Origin: Cynocephalus volans
Taxonomy: Eukaryota > Chordata > Mammalia > Dermoptera > Cynocephalidae
Reading direction: 5' to 3'
DNA: 64,000 nucleotides
Assembly (NCBI RefSeq): GCF_027409185.1
Contig: NC_084462.1
Location: 27,751,577-27,815,576, forward strand
The stretch's first letter is position 1. Every line of letters starts with the position of its first letter. Below are positions 1 through 27,358 of the stretch, one piece after another. The position numbers were made by a program, and so were the translations under genes. A model generated the notes under the pieces. That model saw nothing but the letters and a program-made list of their open reading frames with translations, had not been told where the DNA came from and searched no databases.

Positions 1-279
1 AGCTAAGTGATTTGCTTCTTTCTTATCAAGTTTGCAGCTGGTAAACTTGAATTTTTGTCACAACAAAGTAACATGTTACTGTATTACATGGACGTTTGGG
101 GTCAGTTTTAAATAGTTGTGAATAAATTTGTTGATTCCAAGGTAGAATTACCAGGTAAAAGGTCAGAAAAGAGAATCTTGGGATGATTATTCTATTTTTC
201 TTTCCTTGGCTTTTTTTGGTCTGGGAGAGGTATTAGCCTGGAACTCCTTTACCACGCACTTTTGTTTCTGCCTTCCCAG
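1..279 (+). other. BUD23: BUD23 intron 2 (partial)
   Basis: This stretch ends in a pyrimidine tract and AG acceptor immediately before the first coding exon seen. By comparison with the known 281-aa protein, two upstream exons (about 29 residues and the promoter) lie outside the window. No coding sequence or recognisable repeat is seen here. Confidence 0.7.
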
Positions 280-1740
280 CTCACGGATGATTGATGTCCA
301 GACCAAGATGGCTGGGCGAGCATTGGAACTCCTTTATCTGCCTGAGGGTCAGCCCTGTTACCTTTTGGATATTGGGTGAGATCCTGTGGTCTGGTTCAGA
401 TTGTCTAGGTGGGGGAGCATCTTTGCTAGTCACACTGAGTCCCTGAATGATTGTGCCTTCCAGCTGTGGTTCTGGGCTGAGTGGAGGTTATCTCTCAGAT
501 GAGGGACACTATTGGGTGGGCATTGACATCAGCCCTGCCATGCTGGGTAAGTATGTCCTGTTTGGCACTGGGGTGGGCTACCCTCATGAGTGTGGAGCAG
601 CTATACATATCGTCTGTTTCTCCGACTCCCTCTTCTCCAACGTAGATGCAGCCTTGGATCGGGAAATGACGGGAGACCTGCTTCTGGGGGACATGGGCCA
701 GGGCATCCCGTTCAAACCAGGCTCCTTTGATGGTTGTATCAGGTGAGGGTCTTCGCCTCCTGCTTTTAGTCCTACAGGACAGTGCTTCCCAAACCTGGCT
801 GTGAAGCAGTGTCACACAAGATACTTAAAAGTATACATCCCCTGGAATTTTCGGATTTATACGGTCAGAGCAAGGCCCAAGAATATGTGTGGGTTATTTT
901 GTATTTCAAAACTTTCTACTCCTGTGATCATTTTGCATTGTCAGGTTGAGCAACACTGTTATGGATTCTATATCTGCTTTGTGTTTGGGGGGAGGGGAGG
1001 TGGTCTCTGAGCTTCTAGGAGCCAATTTGTGGGCCCTGGCAGCCATCTTTTTTTCTTTTGGATGAACTAGTGGAGAGCAGCCTGGACTGCTCTAATTTCT
1101 TGTTTTTTTTTTTTTTTTTTTCCGACCGGCAAGGGGATCACAACCCTCGGCACAGTGTGGTCTGCACCACACTCAGCCAGTGAGCGCACCGGCCATGCCT
1201 ATATAGATAGGATCTGAACCCGCGGCCTCAGTGCTATCAGCGCCGCACTCTCTGAGTGAGCCATGGGGCCGGCCCTCTAATTTCTTAATTGACTTCGGAG
1301 TCTTTTCTCAGTCATTAGGGTCAACTTTTGAGCATTTGATAACAGATTTTAAAATGTTGAAATTGTTAGAAACATGAAGTTTTGTTTTTGTTTTCTGCAG
1401 TAAGTTATGTTTAGTATTTGTTCTGTTTGGTTGATGGGAGTGTAGATAGGGTATAGGGGAGGTTGGGGGAAGACCTTCAGTGATCCTGGGTTGAGTGGTA
1501 GGGTTGTAGAGTAGGGATCTGGGTAAGGAGTAAACATTTGGATTTGAAGATTTTCTTACATCTGGGAACAAGACAGTGTGGGGGGGCGGGTAGGAAAACA
1601 TTTCAAGGGTAGCAGTTGCTTTTTAGTAATGATTGGATGAGGTGTTCTAAGCTGCAAAAAGTCAAAGGCCAGTGGTATGATCTGTATGTTTTAGGAGTAA
1701 ATAGCCACTTTTTGTGTTTAAGGGGAGAGATGGTGTGGCA

Positions 1741-1780
<40 letters not shown>

Positions 1781-4700
1781 AACATTTGCTATATGTAAGA
1801 CATCATACAAGGTGTGCTGTGGAGTATGTGGAAATAAAACTCAGTTCCTGCTTTTAACACTACTCACGGTTTATTAAATGCTGTAAAACACGGGCCAGGC
1901 AACTGAACACAAGGCTGAGTGTGGGGTGTGCACTGGGGAGTAATGAGGCCCGCCAGAGTTGTGAAGAGGAACAAGAGGGCCCAGGAAAGCTTTGAGAAGG
2001 TGAGGAGCTGGGCCTTAAAGGCTGGAAGGAATTTGGATAGGCAAGGAGAGGGTTTCTGAGTGAAGGAACAGTGTGAGCAAAGGCATAGATCATAGATGAA
2101 AGAGAGATTTCATGGGAGATGAGATTGTGTGGGGTCAATTCCTAGAAGGCTTTTAACTGCATCCTAAGAGGTTTGAGCTTTATTCAGTAGGTAATGGGGA
2201 GTGACAGGAATGTGTGTTTAAGGAGGGGTGTTTTCAGGTGGAAGAGAGAGGAGTGTTGTTTTCTGGTGGAAGAGAGAGTAGCGGTAAGTTAGGTTGACAG
2301 CATTCAAGATGCAGTGAGTGAAGCAAAGTGAGAGCTGGGAGAGGCCATTGGACTAGCCAGTGGGTGTGGGGTGGGGTTCTGAGGGTGTGTGCACAGAAGT
2401 GAGGGGAGACCAGGAAGGAGGACGCAGTAACTCCTTGAGATTTTAAATCTGAGGATTGTGAAGACACTTAACAGCAACAGTAGAAGGAAATGATTTAGGA
2501 GGGCGAATCAGTGGCTCTGTGTAAATACTGTAAAGCATGTTGCCTTTGATTGGAGGAAGGGAATGTAGGGGTAGGTGAGCAGAGACAGCCTTGACAAACT
2601 GAGTAATTTTTAACTTGAGATGCATGTAGAAACAAGGTTGAGAAAATGTTTTCTTGGACTGGCTGAAGGAAGTGAATGCTGCCCTTCTGTCAATGCTGTT
2701 TGGCCCAGTATTGCAGAGCAGTGATCTGGAGTGGCCCTGCGCTTTCCAAAAGGGGGAGCTGTGGGCAGGAGGGTGTCACTGGGAGATCCATGATGGATGG
2801 TTTCAGAGTCTTGAAGAGTCTGGGGGAAGCAATGTGGATTAATCTCCTGACTAGGTCCCTTCCTTTTTAGCATTTCTGCTGTGCAATGGCTCTGTACTGC
2901 TAACAAGAAGTCCGACAACCCTGCCAAGCGCCTGTACTGCTTTTTTTCTTCTCTTTATTCTGTTCTCGTAAGTATGAGATCTCCATCTGGGCTGGCTGCC
3001 TGTCCTTCCCTTGTACTGCAGGTAGAGTGGTGAAGGTGAAGATGTCACATGATGGGAAGGCCACTCAGATGGGGCTGCATGGAGTGGCAGGATCTTATTG
3101 TGGTTACTTCTGTTCAGGCCCTCGGCCAAAACAGAAGTTCAAGTTCAGTGTGCTGACACTCTCTAATCAAACCCAGAAGACACTGATGTCAAATGTTGAG
3201 ACCAATTTACTAATTTGGAATAGGGCCTACTTCTGTTGTTGATCAATCACAATTCCTATGTCTACTGTGCTGAGGCTTTTTTTTCGTTGGTGGCTGGCCA
3301 GTATGGGGATCTGAACCCTTGACCCTGGAATACTATGCTGAATTTGAATTTTAATCAGTTGGTTTGGAGTCATGAACTGAGCAGAGCAAGGACAGAGATG
3401 TCATGTCGAGGCCACACAAAGAACACCTTCTCGTGCCCACATCCTCTGACTTCCCACTCTTCCCTCCACCCACTGCTGATGTTTCCTCAGATGGGGCAGG
3501 ATGGTTATTTACCACCGAGAGAGCTTTATCTTGTCTTCATAACTGATAGTGTTGATTTCAGTTGTTCACTAGGATAAGATGATAGTTTGAGATTCAAAGT
3601 CCTAAAAATGAGTTATTTTTTGGAGGACCCAGGTGTTTTTGCCTCTTTAGTCCCATCCTCACTCCACCTCAAATTTTTCTAGGATGTATTTTCTTGCTGG
3701 TAGCTGGCGGCTAGTTTTGAACTTTATGTTGTTTCTCCCACTTACACGCTGGGCTTAATCCTGAAGTTCTCAAGGCCTTTTGTGTTTGCCCTTCTCTCTG
3801 CTGAAATGCTTTTTCCTCATTTAAATAGCCAGCTCCCCACTACATTCAGGTCTCTGCTCAAGTGTCCCTCAGAGAGGCCTTCCTTGAACCAAAAGTAAAC
3901 TCAACAGTCTGTCACTCTCCATCTCTTTGTCCCAATTTATTTTTCTTTTTGGAACTTATCACTACTGTAAATCAGTTACCTCCCCAACTAAAACGTGAGC
4001 TCCGTGAGTTCAGGGGCTCTCTTTTTTTGTTCATGACTGTGTCCCCAGGCATAAGAACAGTGCCTTGCACAAATTGGGAGCTCAATAAATATTGTGAATG
4101 AAGGAAGGGAAGAGTGTGTACGTCTTGACCACATGGGGTATTTGTAAGATTGTGACATTTCTGTTGCTTACAGGTCCGTGGAGCCCGAGCTGTCCTACAG
4201 CTGTACCCTGAGAACTCAGAGCAGGTGAGCCCATTGGTTACATACTGGAGGTACAGGGAAGAGGGAGGGACCCAGAGCAAGTAAGTTGTCCTGCTCCTCA
4301 CTCACTTGCCCTCAAGCTGTTGGGAAGTGACAGAAGAAGGAACCTTGTGCTGATTGGTGGGAAAGGAGCACCCTAGAGTGGTCCCTATGGCCCCTAATGG
4401 GTCATATCAGGTTTGATGACCTGATATCCTAAGAGGGGTGGTATCTTGCGGGCTTGGAGCAGGATGTTTGTCTTCTCTCGAAAGACTAGATGGTGTTACA
4501 GATGATGTGATGGGATATTACTGATGTCCATAACCAAATAAATAAATCCTGGGGAGGGTGAGAGAACATCAGCAGTTTCTGTTCTTGTGAAGTATAACGA
4601 ATTAGGAATTCGGAACTATAGACTTTGAAAGACAAGTGCTAAGCTGTTCCTTACTAATAACATGAATGAGTCTTGCTCCCAATTGGTGGCCATTCATTTC

Positions 4701-7700
4701 CTGAGATTTGTGTAGGTAAATGGGTCCCTGAACTAGAAAGTGAGAGAATGAGGGGAATTGTTTTGTTCTGTAATTTCCCTGAGAGAGACATGTGCCATTA
4801 CTGGTTCTAGGCTGCACATTCCTCTACGTGGCTTTTGGGTACTCAGAACTGGAAAAGCCTAATGAAGTGGACCTTCTTTTCTCAGGGAGCATCCATCCTG
4901 GGGGCAGACTGGCTTTTTTTTTTTTTTTTTTTTTAAGATGACTGCTAGGGGAATCTTAACCCTTGACTTGGTGTTGTCAGCACCACACTCTCCCAAGTGA
5001 GCAAACGGGCCATCCCTATGTAGGGATCCAAACCCTTGGCCTTGGTGTTATCAGCTCCGCACTCTCCCAAGTGAGCAACAAGCCAGCCCCAGACTGGCTT
5101 CTTAAGGTGGGTGGAGGTGTGGTTGGCTGCTCCTCCAGCCTCCTGTGCCTGACTCACTGCCTTTATCTCCTCAGTTGGAGTTCATCACTACCCAGGCCAC
5201 AAAGGCTGGCTTCACCGGTGGTGTGGTGGTGGACTACCCCAACAGTGCCAAAGCAAAGAAGTGAGTGCTGGGGGCTAGTGTGCTGCCTGGGCTGCAGGAG
5301 AGAGGGTAGTGGTGTGGCCCTTTTGGGCCACTGAGTGGACCAGACTAGTGCTGGGATGGGTCACCACGGCTCAGGTAGGCAGGACATAGGGGGCGAAGAT
5401 TTGTCTGCCCCACCAGTCTCTATGAGCCCAGCTCTCACTTTGTACTTTTTTGTTTCAGGTTCTACCTCTGTTTGTTTTCCGGGCCTTCAACCTCTATACC
5501 AATGGTGAGGGACACTGGGTGGGCAGGCCCATGTCTTTTGGATTCTAAACAGTGGAGTTCAGCCTGAAAAACATGCTAGGAGAACACTGGTGGTAAAGCA
5601 GGCCCAAGCTCCAGAATACAGAGGCTGGCATGTCTAAATCCTTTGGAATCTGGAGGCAGAGACCTCTGCTTTCCAGGTCTCAGAAAAGAGTGTCAGTTCC
5701 TTCTTGTGGGACTGGGCCTTGTACCTGTTGGAAGGGCTCAGGCCTGGTGCCCAGGCTTCAGGAATGGGGCAGATGGGTTGAGACATCTCCAGGATGATTG
5801 AATAGCACTTTGGTTCCTGCAGGGACTGAACGAAGATGAGGATGGAGAAGAGGCCAGGGAGTCCATGTTCACTAATAGAAGGTAACGTAGTTGTTGAGCT
5901 CTGCTGCACGCTTCTTAGACATGGTGTTTCTCTCTCCTTTCACCCAGGGTCCTCAGGTATAGATGCAGTAGTAATACCAATGTGTGTTAGAGTTGGACAC
6001 CCCTTTTGGACTGTGCCTGCTTCTGTCTTGGGGGCTGGGGCCCTTCTGGTGTCTGTGGGTGGCATGCAGCCTTAACTCGCTTTGTGAGCTGCATAGTCCC
6101 CCTGCTGTTGCTTCCCTCTTACCACGCTTGGCAGTCTGTCTCCTGCCTTCCCTGACGCTGCCCTCCTCCACCTGTGTCCTGGACCCCATCCCTCTGGGCT
6201 CCTGTGGCTCTCCTTTCCCTCTCCTGCATTCTTGTCTTTACTCTCCTGGGTCAGTCTCATCAGCACACAAACATGCTGCATAGTATTTCCCGTATTAGAA
6301 AAGGTTCTTCTTCCTTAATTCCATAACAATCTCTAGTTACCACCCTTTTTATCTGCTTCCCTTTATAACAGCATACTCCTTATACTTGCCTCTTCTGGCT
6401 TCCTTTCCTGCCATTCTCTCAATTCACTTCTTGGGCTCACATTTCTTTCTTTCTTTTTTTTTTTTTTTTTTAAAAGATGACCGGTAAGCGGATCTTAACC
6501 ATTGGCTTGGTGCTGTCAGTACCACTCTCAGCCAGCGAACCGGCCATCCCTATATGGGATCTGAACCCATGGCCTTGGTGTTATCAGCACCACACTCTCC
6601 CGAGTGAGCCACGGGTCGGCCCTTGGGCTCACATTTCTGTCTCATCACAAATTGTTCTTGTCAAAGCCACCACCAATTTCCATCTTGCCCAATATGTGGT
6701 TGTTGCTCAGTCTTTCTTCTCCATCTTTATCTTGTCTGATCACTAGGATCTGAGACAGCTGATCACTCCCCCTTTTTTTCTTCTTTCTAGATATATTTTG
6801 TACAAAAGGAACCGATCACTCGCTTAACAGTCTTTGCTTGGCCTTTTACCTACTGTCCTAGTTTTCTCTTAACCTCACTGGCCATGCCTTCTCAGTCTAC
6901 TGCTGGTTGCTCCTCTGGGGCCCAAGGTGGGCCCCTTCTCTATCTGTGCTGCTTTAACTACTAACCATAAGTTCATAACTTCCAAATTTATATCTTTAGT
7001 CTCAACCCCACCTCTGAGTTCCCAGCTGCCTCCTCAGTATCTATACCCATACTTCCCACAGGTACTTCAGACAAAACAGCTCTTGTTTTCACCCCCAGCT
7101 TCCTCCCCCATTCTTTACCTTTCTCATTCATTCCTGTCTTTTCCTTATGTCTCTCATTCAGTCAGTCCATCAGCAAGTCCTGCTGTGCTTTGCCTCAATG
7201 TGTATCCCAATTCTGAACCTTTTCCCCACTTTCAGCTAGTCTAAGTCACCACCACTCCTTGCTTGGATTACCGAATAGCTAACTGCCTACCTTGACTCCC
7301 TGCTGTGTCTTTACCTCTTCCTGTTTCTCTGCTCAGTATCTTCAGTTCAGTTCTTTTACCTTTCTTTATTCTCCTTAATACCTTTCACTGCTCTAAATCA
7401 TATATATATGTTTACTTGGTTATCATTTCTATCTCCAACTATGGAAAACTTGGTGGGAACTGGTATTATATCGCTGACATCAAGAGTAGTATCTTGTTAG
7501 TGATAAGTGCTCAGTATTTGTTGAATGAATAATTGAGTATAAGATAGTGAAGGGGGAGTTATTTCTTCGTTCTGCTTGAGGTGAGGGAAAGATTTTAAGA
7601 CCTTTAAGCCATTTAAGAGGAAGAGCGTGCAGAGAGTGAATGGGTTTGGAAAGTCTACAGTGCAGGAAATTGTGTGTGCTCCTCGTGCCCACCACAGATT

Positions 7701-10010
7701 TATGTTGTCTGACCCCTCAGCCTTCTGCAGTCACTTCTCACAGCTTTCCCAGCCCATTCCCCATGAGGAACTGGGGGCTCTTCTAGATGTTCTCTGCTGT
7801 AAGGTACCCATCACTTGCTCCCAGTGAGTGGTCCTGTCTCCTGCTTCACAGAGGAAGGACAAGTTGTTAACTCCCTGCATGCATCTTAGGATCCCTCTTG
7901 TCCTCATGCCAGTGTCTGCAGGCGACATGTCCTATCTGTAAACTCGGGTAAGTTGAATGACCTGAGCTTCCATTCCTCATCTATTTAAAAGGGGGGGAGA
8001 ACAGCACCCACTTTAGCAGTGTGTTGAGGGTAGAGATGATGTGTGTGTGGGACTCATGTTTGTACAGTGCCTGGCCACGCACCTTGTGCAGGAAAGGGAG
8101 GATAATCCGCTGCTTCCGTTACTGTCGCTTCTGTCTAATCACGTTCAGGACAATTGTTATAAAGAAATAGGTTAATTAAGAAAAAGTGTTTTAAACATTT
8201 ACCTAATTTATCTCTAATCTGCATTTTAAAAAATGTGCATAACTTTGTTTCAAGGTGCATTCCTTCATCCTTGCCACCTGGCCTCCTCCCATCTCCCCCT
8301 CACCTGCTCTTCTGAAAGGCTCGGTCTACACCTGGCACTTGCCAGTCTCTTCGCACCTGTGGTTTGAGGCACCATCTTCACCTGCTCCCTTTACCTCCCC
8401 TGATGACTTTTCCTCATTGTTCCTTCTCTCATTCCAGTCTTGCCCCTTATCCACCACTCTGTGCCCACAGTTTGTACTTCCTTATAGATTCTTTGGGATT
8501 AATCCTCCTGCGTTTCCAGGCCTGAGTTTGCACCTGTCTCCTGCTTTGCACCTGGTCCATCAGACTCTGGTGTTCATCCCCACACTGGTTTCTCTGGACT
8601 ATCACAGGGTCTCCTGGGATTCCAGTCCTCTTTCCTCCTTCCCTCACACCCCTCAGTACTCCTTTTCAGTCCCTTTTTTCCATCCCTGTCTTCCTGCTCC
8701 CTAGTTGTGGGCCCTCCAAAGTTCCTCTCATGAACTGTTGTGTCTGTGCACTCTAAATCTAGATAAGGATATGTCATTGCGTTGGTTAAAAAAAAAAAAA
8801 AAAAGTCATGGTTCCCACTGGTTAGTGAAGGGAGAATAGACTCCTCGCTGGCATTCAGACCTCTGTGAACTGGCCTGGCTTGCCTTCCCCTTCAGTCCTT
8901 CCACAGTGTCTCCTTCCCATATATTGCCTGGGCTGCTGCACCTCCATCCCCAGCCCCCTGCCTGTGCAATCACCCCCTCATCTCTGTGCTTGTCCTTCCT
9001 GGCATTCCGTCAGCAGTTCTTGGGCCTCTCTGCACTTGCTCTGCCTAGTGCGGATGGTCCCTGTCATGGGCTCTTGAAGGGCAAGGCCCAGACTCACCCT
9101 ATTTTCAGGGCCTCTCTCCTATGGGGCTGTGGGTAGTCCTTTTTCTCCTCAGCCAGGGCTGGAGGCCAACATCAGCCCTTGAGGATCATTGTCAGGACTG
9201 CCACAAGCTGGGCAGCCTTGTTTTCCTACCTCAGACATTTGTAGTTGCTGGGAGCCCTCACTGGATCTATGCCAGGCATGCTGACCCCAAAACCAGACTA
9301 GAGCCTCAAGTGGCAGCACTGGGCATGGGATCTCTGGCTTTCCTTGGGCACTGCCAGGCTTTCATGAGCTGATCCTGGCCTAGTTGCCCCAAAAGTAGCA
9401 CGGCATTCTGCCTGCCCCACAGGCATGATATACACACACCCAGCAGGTGGTCATCTCCCACAAAGATGCCTGCGAGTGAGCATGGTCTCACCTCTCTCTC
9501 TCCTACTAAACAATTGCTTCACTCCAGTGGATGGTACCAGGAAGGAGGGTGTCCAGACTGGGGACTTGTGTTGTACAAGGCAAGATGAAGCATTTGAAAG
9601 AAATGGTATCTGAGGCTACATAACTCGAGGGACACTCACCGTTTTTCCCTGCCTGGATTAACGTGGGTGCCAGGAGGCAGTCCCATTCATCAGCTCATAG
9701 CTGTCTCTGGCACAGGGTCCCGTACAGGATTGCGCGGCAGGGGTTGGTGAGAAAGAGCCGAGAGTGGGTGCTGGAGAAGAAGGAGCGCCGCAGGCGTCAG
9801 GGCAAGTGAGTATGGGGCTGGGGACAGGCCGCAGGGGAGGAGGTGGAAAGGGGGGCAGGTGTCTATTGCCACTAAGGGCTCACCTGCATTTGAAAGGGTC
9901 CCAGGGGATTCTGTGTTCTTTCTTTCTGAGACTATTCTGTTATTTCTTCGCACAGGGAAGTCAGACCTGACACTCAGTACACCGGCCGCAAGCGCAAACC
10001 CCGCTTTTAA
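280..10010 (+). CDS. BUD23: BUD23 rRNA methyltransferase, exons 3-12 (5' partial)
   Basis: BUD23 (WBSCR22) is the S-adenosylmethionine-dependent enzyme that makes N7-methylguanosine in 18S rRNA. It acts with TRMT112 in the nucleus during 40S subunit maturation. Coding exons are 280-375, 464-546, 646-742, 2871-2967, 4174-4224, 5175-5260, 5459-5504, 5823-5881, 9716-9805 and 9956-10010, all with GT-AG junctions and continuous phase. They give 252 residues (30-281) plus TAA. The SAM-binding motif [20 protein letters not shown], spans exons 3-4. It is followed by VGIDISPAM and the [16 protein letters not shown] segment. The C-terminus is basic (residues [11 protein letters not shown] and a final GRKRKPRF), typical of the WBS_methylT tail and nuclear localisation. 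Residue context IPMGLNEDED differs from IPEGLSENQD recalled for human. Exons 1-2 are off-window. Identity is secure from near-complete family similarity. Confidence 0.97.
1102..1274 (-). repeat. CYN-type dimeric tRNA SINE
   Basis: The element is in reverse orientation, with its A-tail seen as a T-run followed by two tRNA-Ile-like monomers. A 12-bp duplication CTCTAATTTCTT flanks it at 1090-1101 and 1275-1286. It sits in a BUD23 intron. It is somewhat diverged from the other copies, so it is probably an older insertion. Confidence 0.85.
1745..1774. repeat. Poly(T) tract
   Basis: About 30 consecutive T bases lie in a BUD23 intron. No tRNA-like body adjoins the tract, so it is either a bare homopolymer or a heavily truncated retroposon tail. 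Confidence 0.7.
1850..2830 (-). repeat. L2-like LINE fragment
   Basis: The strand read here carries phrases typical of reverse-complemented L2 3' regions, such as an 'aggaacagtgtgagcaaagg' type block and a 'gggccttaaaggctggaagg' type block. It is diverged and fragmented, inside the BUD23 intron that precedes the exon at 2871. Confidence 0.5.
3280..3345 (-). repeat. CYN-type monomer SINE fragment
   Basis: A short T-run is followed by GTGGCTGGCCAGTATGGGG and 'ATCTGAACCCTTGACC', which is the reverse complement of the 3' part (B-box side) of the tRNA-like monomer. The 5' half is missing. Confidence 0.65.
3740..4110 (+). repeat. L2 LINE 3' end
   Basis: The forward-oriented L2 3' region includes a 'ctgctcaagtgtccctcaga' block and 'gtgagctccgtgagttcagg'. 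It ends in 'gctcaataaatattgtgaat', close to the canonical L2 terminus. It is intronic in BUD23. Confidence 0.75.
4916..5089 (-). repeat. CYN-type dimeric tRNA SINE
   Basis: A reverse-oriented dimer with an A-tail (T-run) at its left. The 11-bp target duplication CAGACTGGCTT is at 4905-4915 and 5090-5100. Its right edge is only about 85 bases upstream of the BUD23 exon at 5175, so it occupies the region where the branch site and splice enhancers would lie. Confidence 0.9.
6447..6621 (-). repeat. CYN-type dimeric tRNA SINE
   Basis: A reverse-oriented dimer bounded by a perfect 17-bp target-site duplication, CTTGGGCTCACATTTCT, at 6430-6446 and 6622-6638. The left monomer keeps a near-consensus B box, while the right monomer reads GTTAAGATCC-like at that position. 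Confidence 0.93.
6640..7525 (+). repeat. L2-like LINE
   Basis: This is a diverged forward L2 3' region. It has 'ctcctgctaactgcctacc'-like and 'ccctgctgtgtctttacc' blocks and ends in 'gtgctcagtatttgttgaat' plus GAATAA. It lies in the large BUD23 intron between exons at 5823 and 9716, broken on its left by the SINE at 6447. Confidence 0.5.
7935..8100 (+). repeat. MIR SINE fragment
   Basis: It matches the MIR core and 3' part in order: 'ttcctcatctatttaaaagg', a 'gtgttgagggtagagatgat' segment, then 'gtacagtgcctggcca'. It is an old, diverged element within a BUD23 intron. Confidence 0.55.
8260..9090 (+). repeat. Possible L2 LINE segments with A-tract
   Basis: Pyrimidine-rich sequence includes 'gacctctgtgaactggcctg', resembling the L2 3' region. 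A run of about 17 A bases at 8788-8804 interrupts it. No gene is seen. The assignment is weak because conserved blocks are short. Confidence 0.35.
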
Positions 10011-10213
10011 GCAGTAGCTGTGGCTGGTGAGACAGCTCTGGGGCCACACAGTTGTGAACTGTGCTGTGCAGCCCAGGCACTTGTCTCTGGAGAGTTTTCT
10101 ATATTGATATCTTTACTTCAGCTGGCAAAATAGTATTTTAGAAAAGTTCTAAAGTTCTAAACGTATTTTCACTAAAAAAAGTTCTGAGAGCATCTTATTT
10201 TGTTCTGAAAGCA

Positions 10214-10219
10214 AATAAA
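10214..10219 (+). promoter_or_regulatory. BUD23: BUD23 polyadenylation signal AATAAA
   Basis: A canonical AATAAA lies 204 bases past the BUD23 stop codon and predicts cleavage near 10235. It defines a short 3' UTR and leaves about 620 bases before the convergent STX1A 3' end. Confidence 0.8.
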
Positions 10220-10235
10220 TCACTTTCCATAGCAC

Positions 10236-10849
10236 TCTGGCTCTGGCATGTCCCAGCTCTGTGATCCTAACCAAATGTTTTGGGTTCCTCTGTGGGTGGA
10301 GGCTACTACATGACCCTCTAGTCAAGAATTAGGGTTAAAGAACTTAAATGTATGGAGGCATCATTTTAATCTGCAAGGAACCCAGGTAGATTAATTTAGG
10401 GCTTGATATATGTAACTATATATTATATATGTTATAATACCACTAGGCAAGTTGGGGAGGAGGATCGGGATAAAATGTGTTCGTGGTACCCACTGGCCTG
10501 ATGCCTCTGCCCAGTTTCTGGTTTCCCTTTGGCATGAAGACAGTACCCTGCCCAGGAGCCCTGGGCTGAACTCTGGTGCTGAGCTTCGTGGTCAGCCACT
10601 GACCAGCCCAGTCACTAGTGGTTAGAAAAGCAGTCCCACTCTGGGATGTGGGGGACTGTCTAGCATGCTGAGAGATCTAGTGGTTGCTTGAGACCTCTGG
10701 TTGGAAGAGTGACTAAATCTGGCCAGCACAGTATTAAGCAGGAGCTAAGACATTCAAGGATGGGCTAGAGGGCCTAGTTGACTAGGAAAGGGGTGGGGTC
10801 TCCCCCAGGTATCAGATTCTTTTCACAATAAGAAATCTAGAGCAGAGGC
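10236..10849. other. Intergenic gap between convergent 3' ends
   Basis: This spacer separates the BUD23 poly(A) site and the STX1A poly(A) site. An AT-rich block (10400-10440, TATATATTATATATG-like) is the only compositional feature. No coding potential, RNA gene or clear repeat was recognised. Confidence 0.6.
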
Positions 10850-12144
10850 CTGGTACAGATACAAATGTTTATTCTACATAAAAATTTCACAAAATGGGCA
10901 GCTGGTTGTACCAAGACCTTTGGTGAAGGGATGTGGGTGGGAGGGAATTGCTGTTAGAGAAGGCAACACGGACAGTGGTCAGAGTCACAGCAGGAGCAAA
11001 GCTGAGGGAAGGTGGAGCACAGACATGGCCCCATCCCCTGCTGCATGCACTCGCATGCACACTCCTTGCCTGTCAACGAGGAAGAAGGGTCTTAGGGTAA
11101 GGGCACGTTTCTGACTTGAAAAGCCCCAAAATGGCAGGAAGGAGGAAGGTAGCCTTTGCTGGCTGGCTGCTGAATACTGCATCCAAGACACCTGACACCC
11201 ATGTGGCACATCAGTGGAGGACAGCAAGGGCAGGATGAGATTGCAGGCCTGGAGTGGTATCCGACTTCCCAGGGCACAAGAGCAGGGACCACTGTCTCAA
11301 AAATGCAACACTGGCTTGAGGACCCAACTGATGCCTGCCAGAGACTGCGGCTGGCCCAGGCTGCTGGCTTTGCCAGGGCAGGGGACTTACTGCAGCCTGC
11401 TCTGCCTCCCTAGCTCCAAGAGTGGCTAGAGCAGAGGGTCACTTGGGGTCAGGCTTAGCCCAAAGGGGTTTCTCCTGGGGCTATAGGAATGTAGGTAGGG
11501 AAGATGAGGCTGAAGGCCTGTTGGACTTTTGCCTTAGGTAGGGGAGTCTGGTCTTGATGTGGCCAGAAGCCACGACACCCTGAGCCTCCTGGCAGTGATC
11601 AGCTATTAGAGGCTTAGAGCTGGGCTGTCCCTCAAGGCCTCCCCTCCCCTAACCTGAAAAGCAGCACCATGTGGCCAGCTGGTCCCCACCCCTCAGGGGG
11701 CTCGGCTTGGGACAGCTAGAGAGGCCAGAGAACAGGACAGATGGGCACATCAGTTAGAGACAAGGTTGGGGTCCAGAGAAAGCCTTGATCTTAGGAAAGG
11801 GCAGACCCCAGGAGTTACTGAGAACGAAGAAGGGCAGCATGTGCCACCCTAGGCAGCCCTGCCTGGTGAGGGTGGGGCAGCCTGGGCCAGGGCCTGAGTC
11901 TGCCCCTTGCTGACCCATCCCTACCCCCCTGGCTGTTTCCTGGCCCCGCTCCCCTCTGCCTCTTCTGTACAGACACACACTGTTACAATAATCATGCATA
12001 CGACAAGGCTCAGGGCAGGGTGGGAGGGAGGGAGGGTGCTCTGAGCCAGAAGGTGGGGTTGGGGAGAGCAGCTCAGCCAGGCGGCAGCAGCCAGGGGCCT
12101 CCTGGGATGGCCCATCTAGAACGGAGTGGCAGGTGGGGTGGTTT
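10850..12144 (-). other. STX1A: STX1A 3' untranslated region
   Basis: GC-rich sequence runs between the STX1A stop codon (12145-12147) and the AATAAA signal, with no interspersed repeat recognised. The boundary is inferred from the stop and the poly(A) signal, not from transcript data. Confidence 0.65.
10868..10873 (-). promoter_or_regulatory. STX1A: STX1A polyadenylation signal
   Basis: TTTATT on the plus strand is AATAAA on the STX1A strand. It predicts cleavage near 10850 and a 3' UTR of about 1.3 kb, consistent with the usual mRNA size of STX1A. Confidence 0.75.
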
Positions 12145-27358
<15,214 letters not shown>

